Source: Amycolatopsis sp. 195334CR (lineage in GTDB: Bacteria > Actinomycetota > Actinomycetes > Mycobacteriales > Pseudonocardiaceae). From it: a DNA stretch of 64,000 nt. Position 1 is the first letter of the stretch; every line of letters begins with the position of its first letter. The notes under the pieces were generated by a model, which saw only the letters and a list, made by a program, of their open reading frames with translations, was not told the DNA's origin and did no database searches. The stretch covers positions 2,356,001-2,420,000 of the forward strand of contig NZ_JAFJMJ010000002.1 in assembly GCF_017309385.1 (NCBI RefSeq), read 5' to 3'. Of this stretch, positions 1 to 9,845 are shown in pieces. The translations under genes were made by a program, and so were the position numbers.

Positions 1-3000
1 GCTGGCCGCGTGCGTCGGCGGTCCCGGTGAGCACCCGAGGATCCGGTTCCCCCGCGGCGAAGGACGCCAGCGCGCCGGGGGACAGGATCGCGGCCCGGTG
101 CCCGAACAGCGGCCGTCTCGCGAGCGCGTGCCCGACGGCCGCCGGTGGCAGTCCGGCGACCGCGCCGGTGAGCTTGACCGCCTGCGCGCGCACCTCGGTC
201 GCGCTGGAGAGCAGCCACGGCAGGTCCGGCGGCGCCGCGACGGGCTCGGGTTCTTCCCGTGGCGCCTGTTCGAGGATCACGTGCGCGTTGGTGCCGCTGA
301 TGCCGAACGAGGACACCGCCGCCCGGCGCGGGTGGCCGGTCTCGGGCCACGGGCCGGTGCGGTCGGTCAGCTCCAGCCCGGCCGACCAGTCCACGTGCGG
401 GGACGGCGTGCCCACGTGCAGCGTCTTCGGCAGCACGCCGTGGCGCATCGCCTCGACCATCTTGATCACCCCGGCCACCCCGGCGGCGGCCTGGGTGTGC
501 CCGAGGTTGGCCTTGACCGAACCGAGCCGCAGCGGCCGCCCGGCGCGCTCCGGCCCGTAGGCCGCGAGCAACGCCCTGGCCTCGATCGGGTCGCCCAGCG
601 TGGTGCCCGTGCCGTGTGCCTCCACGACGTCCACTTCGGACGGTTGCAGGCCGGCCGCGGCCAGCGCTCGCTGGATCACCCGCTGCTGGGCGCCCCCGCT
701 GGGCGCGGTGAGCCCGTTGGAGGCGCCGTCGGAGTTCACCGCGGAACCCCGCAGCACGGCCAGCACCGGGTGCCCGAGCCGCCGCGCGTCGGAGAGCCGT
801 TCGAGCACCAGCAGCCCGACGCCCTCACCCCAGGCGGTGCCGTCGGCGTCGGCGGAGAACGGTTTGCACCGGCCGTCCGGCGCCAGCCCGCGGCTGCGGC
901 TGAACCCGATGAACGAGTTCGGCGTGCACATCACCGTGGCGCCACCGGCCAGCGCCAGCGAGCAGTCACCGGCCCGCAGCGCGGCCGCCGCCCAGTGCAG
1001 CGCCACCAGCGACGACGAGCACGCGGTGTCCACGGTGATCGCCGGGCCGCGCAGGCCGAAGGTGTAGGCGATCCGCCCGGAGGCCACGCTGCCCGCCGAG
1101 CCGAGGCCCAGCTGCGCCTCCAGCTCACCCGGCACCTGCCGGATGCGGGTGGCGTAGTCGTCGTACATCAGCCCGGCGAACACCCCGGTGTCGGTTTCGC
1201 GCAGCGCACCGGGATCGAGGCCGGCGCGTTCGAACGCCTCCAGCGCGGTCTCCAGCAGGAGCCGCTGCTGCGGGTCCATCGCCAGCGCCTCGCGCGGTGA
1301 GATGCCGAACGGCGCCGGGTCGAATTCGGCGGCGTCGTGCAGGAAACCCCCGCGGCGGGTGTAGGAGTGCCCCGGCGCGTCGGGGTCGTCGTCGAAGAGC
1401 TTGTCCAGGTCCCAGCCGCGGTCGACGGGGAACTCCGAGGTCGCGTCGACCTCGTCGACCAGCAGCTGCCACAGGTCTTCCGGGGACCGCACCCCGCCGG
1501 GATAACGGCAGGCCATGCCGATGATCGCGATCGGCTCGGCGGAGTCGGCGGTGACCGGTGGCCGTTCGGCGGGCTCGGCCTCACGCAGGTGACGGGCCAG
1601 CTGCAGCGGGGTCGGGAACTCGAAGACCAGCGTCGCGGGCAGCGACAGCCCGGTGCGCTCGGACAGCCGGGTGCGCAGTTCGACCGCGCTGAGCGAGGTG
1701 ACGCCGAGTTCGGTGAACGGCCGGTCGGGGGCCAGCACGTCGTGCTCGGTCAGCCCGGCGGCGGCCGCGGTCTCGCGCAGAACCAGGTCGAGCAGGTCGG
1801 GCTCGGCGGCGCTGAGCTGGTGGCGCAGGATCTTGCCCGAGCCGGTGCGCGGCACGTGGTCGATCCGGTGGAACTCGGCCGGCACCTTGATCGCGGCCAG
1901 CTCGCGGCGGCAGGCCGCGCGCAGCCGGTCCGGTTCGAAGCCGCCGTCCGCGGGGACGACGTAGGCGACCGGGACCTCACCGAGCACCTCGTGCGCGCGC
2001 CCGGTGACCGCCACGTCGGCGACCTCCGGCAGCGCCCCCAGCACCCGCTCCACCTCGGCCGGGTGGATCTTCTCGCCACCCCGGATGATCAGCTCGCTCA
2101 GCCTGCCGGTGATCTCCAGCTGGTCGCGGTCGGCGAACCGGCCGAGATCGCCGGTGCGGTACCACTCGCCGGGCCGCAGCGGCGGCCTGCCGTGGTACCC
2201 GAGCATCAGGCTCGGCCCGCGCACCCAGACCTCACCCTCGGCACCGGCGGGCAGGTCGGCGCCGCTGTCCGGGTCGACCACCCGGACCTCCTGGCCGGGC
2301 ACCAGCGCGCTGCCCGCCGAGCGCGGGTCGCCCGGCGCGGCCATGGTGATCTTGCCGCACGCCTCGGTGCAGCCGTAGCCGTCGAGCAACGGGGTGCCGA
2401 ACGCCTCCTCGAAGGCGTCACGCAGGTCCAGGCTGGCCGGGGCGCCCGCGGTGAGGCAGAGCCGCGGCCCGCGCACGGTCCCGTCGGTGGCGGCGACGAG
2501 CTGGCGGTAGGTGGCCGGTACCCCGCCGAGCGCGGTGAACGAGCCCTCGCGCAGCGCCTCCAGCGTCTCCTCGGCGGTGAACCCCGGCAGGATGCGGGCG
2601 CTCGCGCCGACCGCGGCCACGCCGACCACGCAGAAGGTGTGCGCGAAGGCGTGGTGCAGGGGCAGCGGCCACAGCAGGGTGTCGTGCTCGCCGAACCCGA
2701 GCACCGACTCGTAGCAGGCCTCCACGTTCCACAGCACCGACCGCTGGCTGGAGACCACACCGCGCGGGTGCCCGGTGGTGCCCGAGGTGTAGAGGATCCA
2801 CGCGGGTTCGTCCAGGCCGAGGTCGTCCGGCGGGGGCAGCGGGGGAGCGGCGGTCGCCCACTCCTCGAAGGCGGGCCCGGTGACCAGCACCGGCCGGTCG
2901 GTGACCCGGCGGACCTGCGGTTCGTGGGCGGGATCGGTGATCACCAGCGAGGCGTCGCTGTCCCGCAGGCGGAACTCGACCTCGGCGTCGGAACCGCGCG

Positions 3001-3265
3001 GGTTCATCGGCACGCCGACGGCCGCCGCCCTGGTGACCGCCAGCAGGCCCTCGACCGCCTCGATCGTGTTGCCCAGCAGCAGCGCGACCCGCGCGCCCCG
3101 GCCCACCTCGGCGGCGAGGTGCCCGGCCAGCCGCGCGGTCCGCTCGGCCAGCTGCGCGTGGGTGATCGACCGGCGGGCGTCGCGATAGGCGGTCTTGCTC
3201 GCGAAGCGACCGGCGTTGTCCCGCAGCATCCCGGCGATCGGCCGGATCCGCGTGCCCTGCGCCAT
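1..3265 (-). CDS. Type I modular PKS, loading CoA ligase-ACP then KS (3' part beyond window)
   Basis: The first 1088 residues of a modular polyketide synthase are present, and the gene continues past the left edge. Residues 1 to about 490 form a CoA-ligase/AMP-ligase domain with [32 protein letters not shown] and a C-terminal GSGKIL lysine motif. An acyl carrier domain follows; its phosphopantetheine serine is near residue 524 in GVTSL. A ketosynthase starts near 577 ([13 protein letters not shown]), with active-site Cys near 749 in [15 protein letters not shown] near 883 and NLGH near 920. The last residues look like the linker before an acyltransferase. CoA ligase-ACP loading modules prime polyketides with a carboxylic acid starter; the acid cannot be read from this sequence. 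The ATG at 3265 is preceded by an AAGGGG-type ribosome site. It reads away from the benzodiazepine genes and is probably a separate cluster. Confidence 0.9.
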   Translation of the reverse strand, partial: MAQGTRIRPIAGMLRDNAGRFASKTAYRDARRSITHAQLAERTARLAGHLAAEVGRGARVALLLGNTIEAVEGLLAVTRAAAVGVPMNPRGSDAEVEFRLRDSDASLVITDPAHEPQVRRVTDRPVLVTGPAFEEWATAAPPLPPPDDLGLDEPAWILYTSGTTGHPRGVVSSQRSVLWNVEACYESVLGFGEHDTLLWPLPLHHAFAHTFCVVGVAAVGASARILPGFTAEETLEALREGSFTALGGVPATYRQLVAATDGTVRGPRLCLTAGAPASLDLRDAFEEAFGTPLLDGYGCTEACGKITMAAPGDPRSAGSALVPGQEVRVVDPDSGADLPAGAEGEVWVRGPSLMLGYHGRPPLRPGEWYRTGDLGRFADRDQLEITGRLSELIIRGGEKIHPAEVERVLGALPEVADVAVTGRAHEVLGEVPVAYVVPADGGFEPDRLRAACRRELAAIKVPAEFHRIDHVPRTGSGKILRHQLSAAEPDLLDLVLRETAAAAGLTEHDVLAPDRPFTELGVTSLSAVELRTRLSERTGLSLPATLVFEFPTPLQLARHLREAEPAERPPVTADSAEPIAIIGMACRYPGGVRSPEDLWQLLVDEVDATSEFPVDRGWDLDKLFDDDPDAPGHSYTRRGGFLHDAAEFDPAPFGISPREALAMDPQQRLLLETALEAFERAGLDPGALRETDTGVFAGLMYDDYATRIRQVPGELEAQLGLGSAGSVASGRIAYTFGLRGPAITVDTACSSSLVALHWAAAALRAGDCSLALAGGATVMCTPNSFIGFSRSRGLAPDGRCKPFSADADGTAWGEGVGLLVLERLSDARRLGHPVLAVLRGSAVNSDGASNGLTAPSGGAQQRVIQRALAAAGLQPSEVDVVEAHGTGTTLGDPIEARALLAAYGPERAGRPLRLGSVKANLGHTQAAAGVAGVIKMVEAMRHGVLPKTLHVGTPSPHVDWSAGLELTDRTGPWPETGHPRRAAVSSFGISGTNAHVILEQAPREEPEPVAAPPDLPWLLSSATEVRAQAVKLTGAVAGLPPAAVGHALARRPLFGHRAAILSPGALASFAAGEPDPRVLTGTADARGQ

Positions 3266-3319
3266 GTGTTTTGTCCCCTTCGCGGGTCTCGGCTGGCACC
3301 AACCTACTCGGGCCGATGG

Positions 3320-3360
3320 TTGCTTAACCTAAGCAAGTAATATATGCTTGTACCTAGCAA
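3320..3360. promoter_or_regulatory. Two tandem palindromes in the PKS/marR divergent promoter
   Basis: TTGCTTA-ACC-TAAGCAA at 3320-3336 is a perfect 7-3-7 palindrome. At 3344-3360 a second 17-bp site keeps the outer arms (TGCTT and AGCAA). The two are offset by 24 bp. They lie in the 114-bp AT-richer gap between the PKS start and the marR start, so they are good candidates for MarR binding that controls the PKS, marR and the exporter. This is inference from symmetry and position. Confidence 0.6.
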
Positions 3361-3379
3361 CCAAACAGGAGGCAGTTCC

Positions 3380-3841
3380 GTGCTCACCTCGGCGACCGCG
3401 GCCGAACTGGTCGACGCCCTGCGTGCGGTCATCCGCTCGGGGCGTGCCGTCCAGCACCACGCCTACCTGCGCGAAGACCTGCCACCCGGCGCCATCGCCC
3501 TGCTCGCGCTGCTGCGCCGCGAGGGGGAGCAGCGGCTGGGGCGGATCGCCGAGCACCTCGACGTCGACCCGTCGGTGATCAGCAGGCAGGTCGCGCCGCT
3601 GGAACGCGCCGGGCTGGTGCGCCGCCGCCCCGATCCCGGCGACGGCCGCGCCGGACTGCTCGCCGTCACCGAGGACGGCGACCGCTACCTCTGCGCCCAC
3701 CAGGAGCGCTGGGCCGAGGTGGTGGCCACCGCACTGACCGACTGGGCCGAGGAGGACGCCGAAGCCCTCATCGCCGGCCTGCACCGGCTCACCCACGACA
3801 TCCGCGCGGTCCGGGACCTGGCCGCACTCGCGGACTCCTGA
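3380..3841 (+). CDS. MarR-family transcriptional regulator
   Basis: This 153-residue protein has the MarR winged-helix arrangement: a helix-turn-helix around GRIAEHLDVDPSVISRQV, then the wing RRRPDPGDGRAGLLAVTEDG. The GTG at 3380 is preferred over the in-frame upstream ATG at 3344, because AGGAGG ends seven bases before it and the ATG would sit inside the second palindrome. The gene is divergent from the PKS and 29 bp upstream of an MFS exporter, a usual layout for a regulator sensing the exported compound. The ligand is unknown. Confidence 0.9.
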   Translation: MLTSATAAELVDALRAVIRSGRAVQHHAYLREDLPPGAIALLALLRREGEQRLGRIAEHLDVDPSVISRQVAPLERAGLVRRRPDPGDGRAGLLAVTEDGDRYLCAHQERWAEVVATALTDWAEEDAEALIAGLHRLTHDIRAVRDLAALADS

Positions 3842-3870
3842 GCACCCCGATCACCAAGGAGAAAGACCCA

Positions 3871-5475
3871 GTGGCTTCGCCCACGCCTTCCGCCACGCCC
3901 GTCTCCGCCGAGGAGAGCGGGCGCATGGCCCACCGCCAGGTACTGGAAGCCCTCGCCGGGCTCCTGCTGGCGATGTTCACCGCGTTCCTGAGCTCCACCA
4001 TCGTCTCGAACGCGCTGCCCACCATCATCCGCGACCTGCACGGCTCGCAGAGCCAGTACACCTGGATGATCACCGCCACCCTGCTCGCCTCCACCGCGAG
4101 CACCCCGATCTGGGGCAAGCTGGCCGACCTGGTCAGCAAGAAGCTGCTGGTCCAGCTGGCCATCGTGGTGTTCACCATCGGCTCGATGCTGGCCGGGCTG
4201 GCCCAGTCCGCCGAGACGCTGATCGCCTGGCGCGCCCTGCAGGGCCTCGGGCTCGGCGGCCTCCAGTCGCTGGTGGTGATCGCCATCGCGGCGATGATCA
4301 GCCCGCGGGAACGCGGCCGCTACACCGGCCCGATCTCCATCGTGATGTCGGTGGCCACGGTGGCCGGTCCGCTGCTCGGCGGCCTGATCGTGGACACCTC
4401 GTGGCTGGGCTGGCGCTGGTGCTTCTACGTCTGCGTGCCGCTCGCGGTGATCGCGCTGGTGGTGGTGCAGCGCACGCTGAACCTGCCGGTGGTCAAGCGC
4501 CCGATCAAGGTCGACTACCTCGGCGCCGGCCTGATCGCCGGTGGCGTGTCCACCCTGCTGATCTGGATCACCCTGGCGGGCAACAGCTTCGCCTGGGGGT
4601 CGAGCACCTCGCTGCTGCTGGTCGCGCTCGGTGTGGTCCTGCTGGCGCTGGCGGTGCTGGTGGAGAGCCGGGCCAAGGAGCCGATCATCCCGCTGCGGTT
4701 GTTCCGCGACCGCACCACCACGCTGGCCACCGTGGCCAGCATCGCGGTCGGCACCGCGTTGTTCGGCGGGGCGGTCTTCCTCGGCCAGTACTTCCAGATC
4801 GCCCGCGGCTACTCGCCGACCGCGGCCGGCCTGCTCACCCTGCCGATGATCATCGGCTCGATGCTGTCCTCGACCGCGTCCGGGCTGCTGATCACCAAGT
4901 ACGGCCGGTGGAAGGGCTTCCTGGTGGCGGGCGCGATCGCCATGGTCGGCGGGTTCGGCCTGCTCGGCACCATCGACCACACCACGAACATGGTGGTGCT
5001 CGGGGTGTTCCTGTTCGTGCTGGGCACCGGGATGGGCATGACCATGCAGAACCTGGTGCTGGCGGTGCAGAACACGGTGGCGGCCACCGACCTCGGCGCG
5101 GCCAGCTCCACCGTCGCCTTCTTCCGCTCGCTCGGCGGCACGGTCGGCGTGTCGGTGCTGGGCGCGGTGCTGGCCACCCAGGTCACCCAGCGCACCACCG
5201 ACGGGCTCAGCGCGGCGGGCATCACCGTGCCGCCGGGTTCCGGGGAGATCGGCATCGGCAGCCTGAACGAACTGCCCGCCGCGCTCGGCGACATCGTCCG
5301 CGGCGCCTACGGTGACGGGACCGCGGTGATCTTCCTGATCGCCGGCGCGCTGTCGCTGATCACCCTGGTGGCGATCCTGGCGATCAAGGAGAAGCCGCTC
5401 CAGACCAGCACCGGCCTGGAGCGGGCCGCCGAAGCGGCCGAGGAGCTCCCGGCTCCGGCCGGGGTCAGGGGATGA
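3871..5475 (+). CDS. MFS multidrug exporter, DHA2 (14-helix) family
   Basis: The 534-residue, very hydrophobic protein begins with a short soluble segment and carries the first-loop MFS signature around GKLADLVSKKLLVQL. Its length and EmrB/QacA-like sequence (LSSTIVSNALPTIIRDL at the first helix) indicate 14 membrane segments and proton-driven drug export. Translation starts at GTG 3871 behind AAGGAG. It probably forms one transcript with the upstream marR and may export the product of the neighbouring PKS. Its 3' end overlaps the convergent SDR gene by 11 bp. Confidence 0.9.
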   Translation: MASPTPSATPVSAEESGRMAHRQVLEALAGLLLAMFTAFLSSTIVSNALPTIIRDLHGSQSQYTWMITATLLASTASTPIWGKLADLVSKKLLVQLAIVVFTIGSMLAGLAQSAETLIAWRALQGLGLGGLQSLVVIAIAAMISPRERGRYTGPISIVMSVATVAGPLLGGLIVDTSWLGWRWCFYVCVPLAVIALVVVQRTLNLPVVKRPIKVDYLGAGLIAGGVSTLLIWITLAGNSFAWGSSTSLLLVALGVVLLALAVLVESRAKEPIIPLRLFRDRTTTLATVASIAVGTALFGGAVFLGQYFQIARGYSPTAAGLLTLPMIIGSMLSSTASGLLITKYGRWKGFLVAGAIAMVGGFGLLGTIDHTTNMVVLGVFLFVLGTGMGMTMQNLVLAVQNTVAATDLGAASSTVAFFRSLGGTVGVSVLGAVLATQVTQRTTDGLSAAGITVPPGSGEIGIGSLNELPAALGDIVRGAYGDGTAVIFLIAGALSLITLVAILAIKEKPLQTSTGLERAAEAAEELPAPAGVRG

Positions 5476-6061
5476 ACACCTGACCGGTGAGCCCGCCCTC
5501 CACCGAACGCACGTACGCCTGCGCCACCGCGGCCAGGTCCACCGGCGCCATGCCGGGGAAGTACGGCCCGTAGTCGGGCACGCTCTCGGTGAACACGGTC
5601 GGGCTCACCGCGTTGACCCGCCGCGGCGCGATCTCGATGGCGGCCGAGCGCACGAACGCCTCCACCGCGCCGTTCGCCATCGCCGCCGCGCTGCCCGACG
5701 GGATCGGCTCGCGCGCGAGCACCCCGGAGATCAGGGTGAACGAGCCGTGTTCGGGCAGCCGGTCCAGGCCGTGGCGGACCAGGTCGATCTGCGCGGCCAC
5801 CTTGCCGCGGTAGGCGCTGAGGTAGTCGTCGGCGGTCAGCTCGGCGAACGGCTTGAAGGGCGCGTCGCCGGCGGCGCTGACCACGGCGTCGACCGGGCCC
5901 GCCTCCGCGTAGACCCGGGTCAGCCCGGCCGGGTCGGTGATGTCCGCGAGGATGTCGCCCGAGGTGCGGCCGACCCGGATGATGCGGTGCCCGCGAGCCG
6001 CCAGCGTGGTGCTCACGGCCGTGCCCAGTACGCCGTTCGCGCCGATCAGAAGGATGTCCAT
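5465..6061 (-). CDS. Short-chain dehydrogenase/reductase
   Basis: The 198-residue protein is a small SDR. An N-terminal Rossmann motif (LLIGANGVLGTAV) is followed by a conserved NADP-type arginine region (IIRVGRTSGD), VVSAAGDAPF in the NNAG position, and a Ser/Tyr region in which the usual YxxxK is not obvious (GSAAAMANGAVEAF). This is like the compact SDRs often found beside LysR regulators. The ATG at 6061 was chosen over an upstream start because MDILLIG begins the nucleotide-binding strand. It is divergent from the LysR gene and probably controlled by it. The substrate is unknown. Confidence 0.85.
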   Translation of the reverse strand: MDILLIGANGVLGTAVSTTLAARGHRIIRVGRTSGDILADITDPAGLTRVYAEAGPVDAVVSAAGDAPFKPFAELTADDYLSAYRGKVAAQIDLVRHGLDRLPEHGSFTLISGVLAREPIPSGSAAAMANGAVEAFVRSAAIEIAPRRVNAVSPTVFTESVPDYGPYFPGMAPVDLAAVAQAYVRSVEGGLTGQVFIP

Positions 6062-6102
6062 GCCGCCGACGCTACGAGCGCGCGCGAGCGGTGTGAAATG
6101 CC

Positions 6103-6136
6103 GTTCGCGCACCGGTTATGCGTTCGGTGCATGAAC
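6103..6136. promoter_or_regulatory. Dyad between SDR and LysR genes
   Basis: GTTCGCGCACCG (6103-6114) and CGGTGCATGAAC (6125-6136) are inverted repeats matching at 10 of 12 positions around a 10-bp spacer. The dyad lies in the 98-bp divergent gap, where a LysR-type regulator normally binds. Confidence 0.5.
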
Positions 6137-6159
6137 TCTCCGGCGGTAGGCTGGCGATC

Positions 6160-7014
6160 ATGGACGTCGAACTGCGGCACCTCCGCGCGCTGGCCGCCAT
6201 CGGCGACCACGGCACGATCACCGGCGCCGCGCTGGCCCTGCGCCTGAGCCAGCCCGCCCTGTCGCGGACCCTGGCCCAGCTCGAACGCCGCGTCGGCGCG
6301 GTGCTGGTCGAGCGCACCACCCGCAGCCTGGAGCTGACCGAGGCCGGGCGCCGCCTCTGCGACAAGGCGCACGGCATCCTCGCCGCCGTCGACGACGCGC
6401 TCGCCGAGGCGGCCGACCGCCCACGCGACCTCCGGCTCGGCTTCGCCTGGAGTTCGCTGGGCGAACACACCGTGCCCATGCTGCGGTCCTGGCGCGAACG
6501 GCACCCGGAGATCGGTATCGCGGTGTCGCGCCAGGAAGACCCGGTGGCCGCGCTGCTACGGGGCGAGATCGACGTCGCCGTGCTGCGGGAAACCCCGGTC
6601 GACGATCCGGCGCTGCGCACCGAGCCGCTGTTCGCCGAACCCCGGCTCGCGGCCGTGGCCGCCACCGACCCGCTCGCCGCGCGTGAGCAGCTCACCCTGG
6701 CCGACCTCGCCACGCGCACGGTGGCGCTGTGCCGCACCGCGGCCACCACCAGCGCGAGCATGTGGCGCGCCCCCGGCCCGCGCCTGCTCGACGTGGCGGG
6801 CGTCCACGAATGGCTGACCACCATCGCCACCGGCGCGGCCGTCGGCATGACCGCCGCCGGGACCGCGCACGACCACCCGTTCCCCGGGGTGCGCTACCTG
6901 CCCGTGCCCGACGCCGGTTCGCTGCCGGTGTCGCTGGTTTCACCGGTGCGGGTGACCCATCCGGCCACGCGGCTGTTCAGCGAGCACCTGCGTTCCTCGC
7001 TGATCGCCGCATGA
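6160..7014 (+). CDS. LysR-family transcriptional regulator
   Basis: The 284-residue protein has a typical LysR N-terminus: MDVELRHLRALAAIGDHGTI, then the HTH around ALRLSQPALSRTLAQLE. A periplasmic-binding-like effector domain follows (DLRLGFAWSSLG onward). The ATG at 6160 matches the family start; an in-frame ATG 42 bases upstream would extend into the dyad. The divergent SDR is the likely target. The stop overlaps the next start (ATGA at 7011), so the two downstream products are translationally coupled. Confidence 0.9.
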   Translation: MDVELRHLRALAAIGDHGTITGAALALRLSQPALSRTLAQLERRVGAVLVERTTRSLELTEAGRRLCDKAHGILAAVDDALAEAADRPRDLRLGFAWSSLGEHTVPMLRSWRERHPEIGIAVSRQEDPVAALLRGEIDVAVLRETPVDDPALRTEPLFAEPRLAAVAATDPLAAREQLTLADLATRTVALCRTAATTSASMWRAPGPRLLDVAGVHEWLTTIATGAAVGMTAAGTAHDHPFPGVRYLPVPDAGSLPVSLVSPVRVTHPATRLFSEHLRSSLIAA

Positions 7015-7511
7015 GCGCGGGAATCCAGCTCGTCTACGCCCACGAGCCCGTTCCCACGGGCGTGCCGTCGGTGATGCTGCTCGGGCCGACACCACGGTCG
7101 GAGTCGGTGGAATCGTGGCGCCCGGCCGCGATCGACCTGCTCTCCGATGGGTGGCATGAGCCGGAACCACTCGTCGTCCTGAGCCCGGAATCCCGCGGTG
7201 GCTGGCGGGCACGCGAGTACGACGACCAGGTCTCCGCCGAACTGGAGATGATCGAAGCCGCGCGGGCACTGATGTTCTGGATCCCCCGCGATCTGCGCAC
7301 CCTGCCCGCGTTCACCACGAACGTGGAATTCGGCCTGGCCCTCGGCACCACCCCGGACCGGGTGGTGCTCGGCTGCCCGCCGGGCTGCGCCAATCCGGAA
7401 CGGAACCGTTACCTGATTTGGCACGCGCGCCGAGTGGGTATCCCGGTGTGCGACACCCTGGAGCGCACTGCCGCCACCGCGCTGGAAATTGCCCGGCAGT
7501 CGCCCCGCTGA
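7011..7511 (+). CDS. Nucleoside 2-deoxyribosyltransferase-like protein
   Basis: The 166-residue protein resembles the small nucleoside 2-deoxyribosyltransferase-like family. It has a start strand with LLGPTPR, a central acidic ELEMIEAARALMFWIPRD segment and the TNVEFGLAL motif carrying the likely catalytic glutamate. Members act on nucleotides or nucleosides, but many are uncharacterised and the substrate here is not known. It is coupled to lysR by an ATGA overlap and lies just upstream of the operator and the uvrA-like gene, so a link to DNA or nucleotide repair is possible but unproven. Confidence 0.7.
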   Translation: MSAGIQLVYAHEPVPTGVPSVMLLGPTPRSESVESWRPAAIDLLSDGWHEPEPLVVLSPESRGGWRAREYDDQVSAELEMIEAARALMFWIPRDLRTLPAFTTNVEFGLALGTTPDRVVLGCPPGCANPERNRYLIWHARRVGIPVCDTLERTAATALEIARQSPR

Positions 7512-7513
7512 TA

Positions 7514-7539
7514 TGGTTTCCAACTGGAAACCAGTTTTC
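7514..7539. promoter_or_regulatory. MarR-type operator upstream of the UvrA-like gene
   Basis: TGGTTTCCAACTGGAAACCA (7514-7533) is a perfect palindrome with 8-bp arms, followed by GTTTTC. The 26-bp block matches a block at 10313-10338 at 21 positions. It ends 22 bp before the uvrA-like start, within the promoter/leader. The MarR protein encoded at 9846-10286 is the likely ligand. Confidence 0.7.
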
Positions 7540-7561
7540 GGTGACCGGAGGAGGGCGAGGC

Positions 7562-9844
7562 ATGGCCGGCCGGCGCGCAAACGACAGCATCCTGTTGGAA
7601 GGTGTTCGGCAGCACAACCTCAAGAACGTGTCCCTGCGCCTGCCGAAGGGGCAGCTGACCGTGTTCACCGGGGTGTCCGGCTCGGGCAAGTCCTCCCTGG
7701 TGTTCGGCACCATCGCGGTCGAGTCGCAGCGGCAGCTCAACGAGACCTTTCCCTGGTTCATCCGCAACCGCCTGGCCAAGTACGAGCGCCCGCGGGCCGA
7801 GGTGATGCGCAACCTGTCCACCGCGATCGTGGTGGACCAGAAGCCGATCGGCGGCAACTCCCGGTCCACCGTCGGCACGATGACCGAGATCAGCCCGATC
7901 CTGCGGGTGTTGTTCTCGCGCCACGGTGAACCGGGTGCCGGACCGTCCACTCTGTACTCGTTCAACGATCCGCAGGGCATGTGCGACGAGTGCCAGGGGC
8001 TCGGCCGGACGGTGCGGCTCGACCTGGGATCCCTGCTCGACGAGACCAAATCGCTGAACGACGGCGCGATCCGGTCGCCGCTGTTCGCCGTCGGCGGGTT
8101 CCAGTGGCAGCTCTACGCGCAGTCCGGGCTGTTCGACCCGGACAAACCGGTGAAGAAGTTCACCAAGAAGGAAAAGGACCTGCTGCTCCACGGCGAGGGC
8201 TTCAAGGTCAAACGTCCCGGCCGCGAGCTGACCCATTCCAACGAATACGAGGGCCTGGTGCTCCGGTTCAACCGGCGCTACCTCAAGAACGGCCTCGACG
8301 CGCTCAAGGAAAAGGAACGCAGGGCCGTCGAGGAAGTGGTCAAGGCCGGTGTCTGCGCGGTGTGCAGGGGCGGACGGCTGAACAAGGCCGCGCTCGCGTC
8401 GAAGATCAACGGCAAGAACATCGCCGACTACTCGGCGCTGGAGGTCAGCGAGCTGCTCGACGAGCTGGGGCGCATCGACGATCCGGTGGCTAAGCCGGTG
8501 GTCCAGGCCGCCGTCGCCGCGCTGGAGCGGGTGGAGGCGATCGGGCTGGGCTACCTCAGCCTCGATCGCGAGACGTCGACGTTGTCCGGGGGAGAGGGGC
8601 AGCGGCTGAAGACGGTGCGCCACCTCGGCAGCAGCCTGAGCGACCTGACCTTCATCTTCGACGAGCCGAGCGTCGCACTGCACCCGCGTGACGTGCACCG
8701 GCTCAACGAGCTGCTGGGAGCGTTGCGGGACAAGGGGAACACCGTGCTCGTGGTGGAGCACAACCCGGACGTCATGGCGGTGGCCGACCACCTGGTGGAC
8801 ATGGGCCCCGGCGCCGGGACGCACGGCGGCGAGGTCGTGTTCGAGGGGACGTACCGGCAGCTGTGCAAGGCCGACACGCCCACCGGCCGCCGGCTCCGCC
8901 AGTACACCGGGCTCAAGGACGAGGTGCGTGAGCCGGACGGCGCGCTGACCATCAGGCATGCCAAGGTGAACAACCTCCGCGACGTCACGGTGGACATCCC
9001 GGCCGGGGTGCTCACCGCGGTGACCGGGGTCGCGGGATCGGGCAAGAGTTCGCTGATCTCCGGGGTCTTCGCCGAGCAGTACCCCGACGCGGTGATGGTG
9101 GACCAGTCGAGCATCGGCATCTCCTCGCGCTCCACCCCGGCGACCTACGTGGACATCATGGACACCATCCGCAAGATGTTCGCCAAGGCCAACGACGCCG
9201 ATGCCGGGCTGTTCAGCTTCAACTCCACGGGTGGCTGCCCGGCCTGCCAGGGGCGCGGGGTGATCCAGACCGACCTCGCGTACATGGATCCGGTCACGGT
9301 CACCTGCGAGGTCTGCGAAGGCCGCCGGTATCGGGACGAAGCGCTCTCGAAGACGTTGGGCGGCAAGAGCATCGTCGACGTGCTCGCGCTGACGGTCGAG
9401 GAGGCGTTGTCGTTCTTCACCGAGGACGCGGTGGTCCGGAAGCTGACGATGTTGCGCGAGGTCGGGTTGTCGTACCTGACGCTGGGACAGCCGTTGTCGA
9501 CGCTGTCCGGCGGGGAACGGCAACGGCTCAAGCTGGCTCACCGGCTTCGGGACACCGGGAGCGTGTTCGTCTTCGACGAGCCCACGACGGGTCTGCACAT
9601 GGCGGACGTGGACACGCTGCTGGCGTTGTTCGACCGGCTGGTGAACGAGGGCAACACCGTGATCGTCGTGGAGCACGACCTGGAGGTGGTCAAGCACGCC
9701 GACTGGGTGATCGACCTCGGGCCGGACGCGGGCCGCCACGGTGGCCGCGTGGTGTTCGAGGGCACGCCCTCGGAGCTGACCGGGAACCGCGAGTCCGTCA
9801 CCGCGGAGTACCTGCGAGCCGATCTGAAGCGCGCCGCGCGCTGA
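7562..9844 (+). CDS. UvrA-like ABC ATPase, probable self-resistance to a DNA-alkylating product
   Basis: The 760-residue protein is built like UvrA with two ABC ATPase halves. Walker A motifs are GVSGSGKSS and GVAGSGKSS; ABC signatures are STLSGGEGQRLK and STLSGGERQRLK; Walker B regions are FIFDEPSVALHP and FVFDEPTTGLH. Zinc-finger cysteine pairs (CDECQGLG, CAVCRGGR, CPACQGRG, CEVCEGRR) are present. It is about 200 residues shorter than housekeeping UvrA, as in the UvrA-like resistance proteins of DNA-binding antibiotic producers such as DrrC and those of PBD clusters. The ATG at 7562 follows GGAGG. It probably recognises PBD-DNA adducts; binding without full excision has been proposed for such proteins. 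Confidence 0.9.
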   Translation: MAGRRANDSILLEGVRQHNLKNVSLRLPKGQLTVFTGVSGSGKSSLVFGTIAVESQRQLNETFPWFIRNRLAKYERPRAEVMRNLSTAIVVDQKPIGGNSRSTVGTMTEISPILRVLFSRHGEPGAGPSTLYSFNDPQGMCDECQGLGRTVRLDLGSLLDETKSLNDGAIRSPLFAVGGFQWQLYAQSGLFDPDKPVKKFTKKEKDLLLHGEGFKVKRPGRELTHSNEYEGLVLRFNRRYLKNGLDALKEKERRAVEEVVKAGVCAVCRGGRLNKAALASKINGKNIADYSALEVSELLDELGRIDDPVAKPVVQAAVAALERVEAIGLGYLSLDRETSTLSGGEGQRLKTVRHLGSSLSDLTFIFDEPSVALHPRDVHRLNELLGALRDKGNTVLVVEHNPDVMAVADHLVDMGPGAGTHGGEVVFEGTYRQLCKADTPTGRRLRQYTGLKDEVREPDGALTIRHAKVNNLRDVTVDIPAGVLTAVTGVAGSGKSSLISGVFAEQYPDAVMVDQSSIGISSRSTPATYVDIMDTIRKMFAKANDADAGLFSFNSTGGCPACQGRGVIQTDLAYMDPVTVTCEVCEGRRYRDEALSKTLGGKSIVDVLALTVEEALSFFTEDAVVRKLTMLREVGLSYLTLGQPLSTLSGGERQRLKLAHRLRDTGSVFVFDEPTTGLHMADVDTLLALFDRLVNEGNTVIVVEHDLEVVKHADWVIDLGPDAGRHGGRVVFEGTPSELTGNRESVTAEYLRADLKRAAR

Positions 9845-9845
9845 G

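Noticed and set aside
3320..3336. Iron-box (DmdR/IdeR) reading of the palindrome before marR
   Set aside because: TTGCTTAACCTAAGCAA shares only parts of the TTAGGTTAGGCTAACCTAA consensus, and the arms do not align; a MarR site fits the context better.
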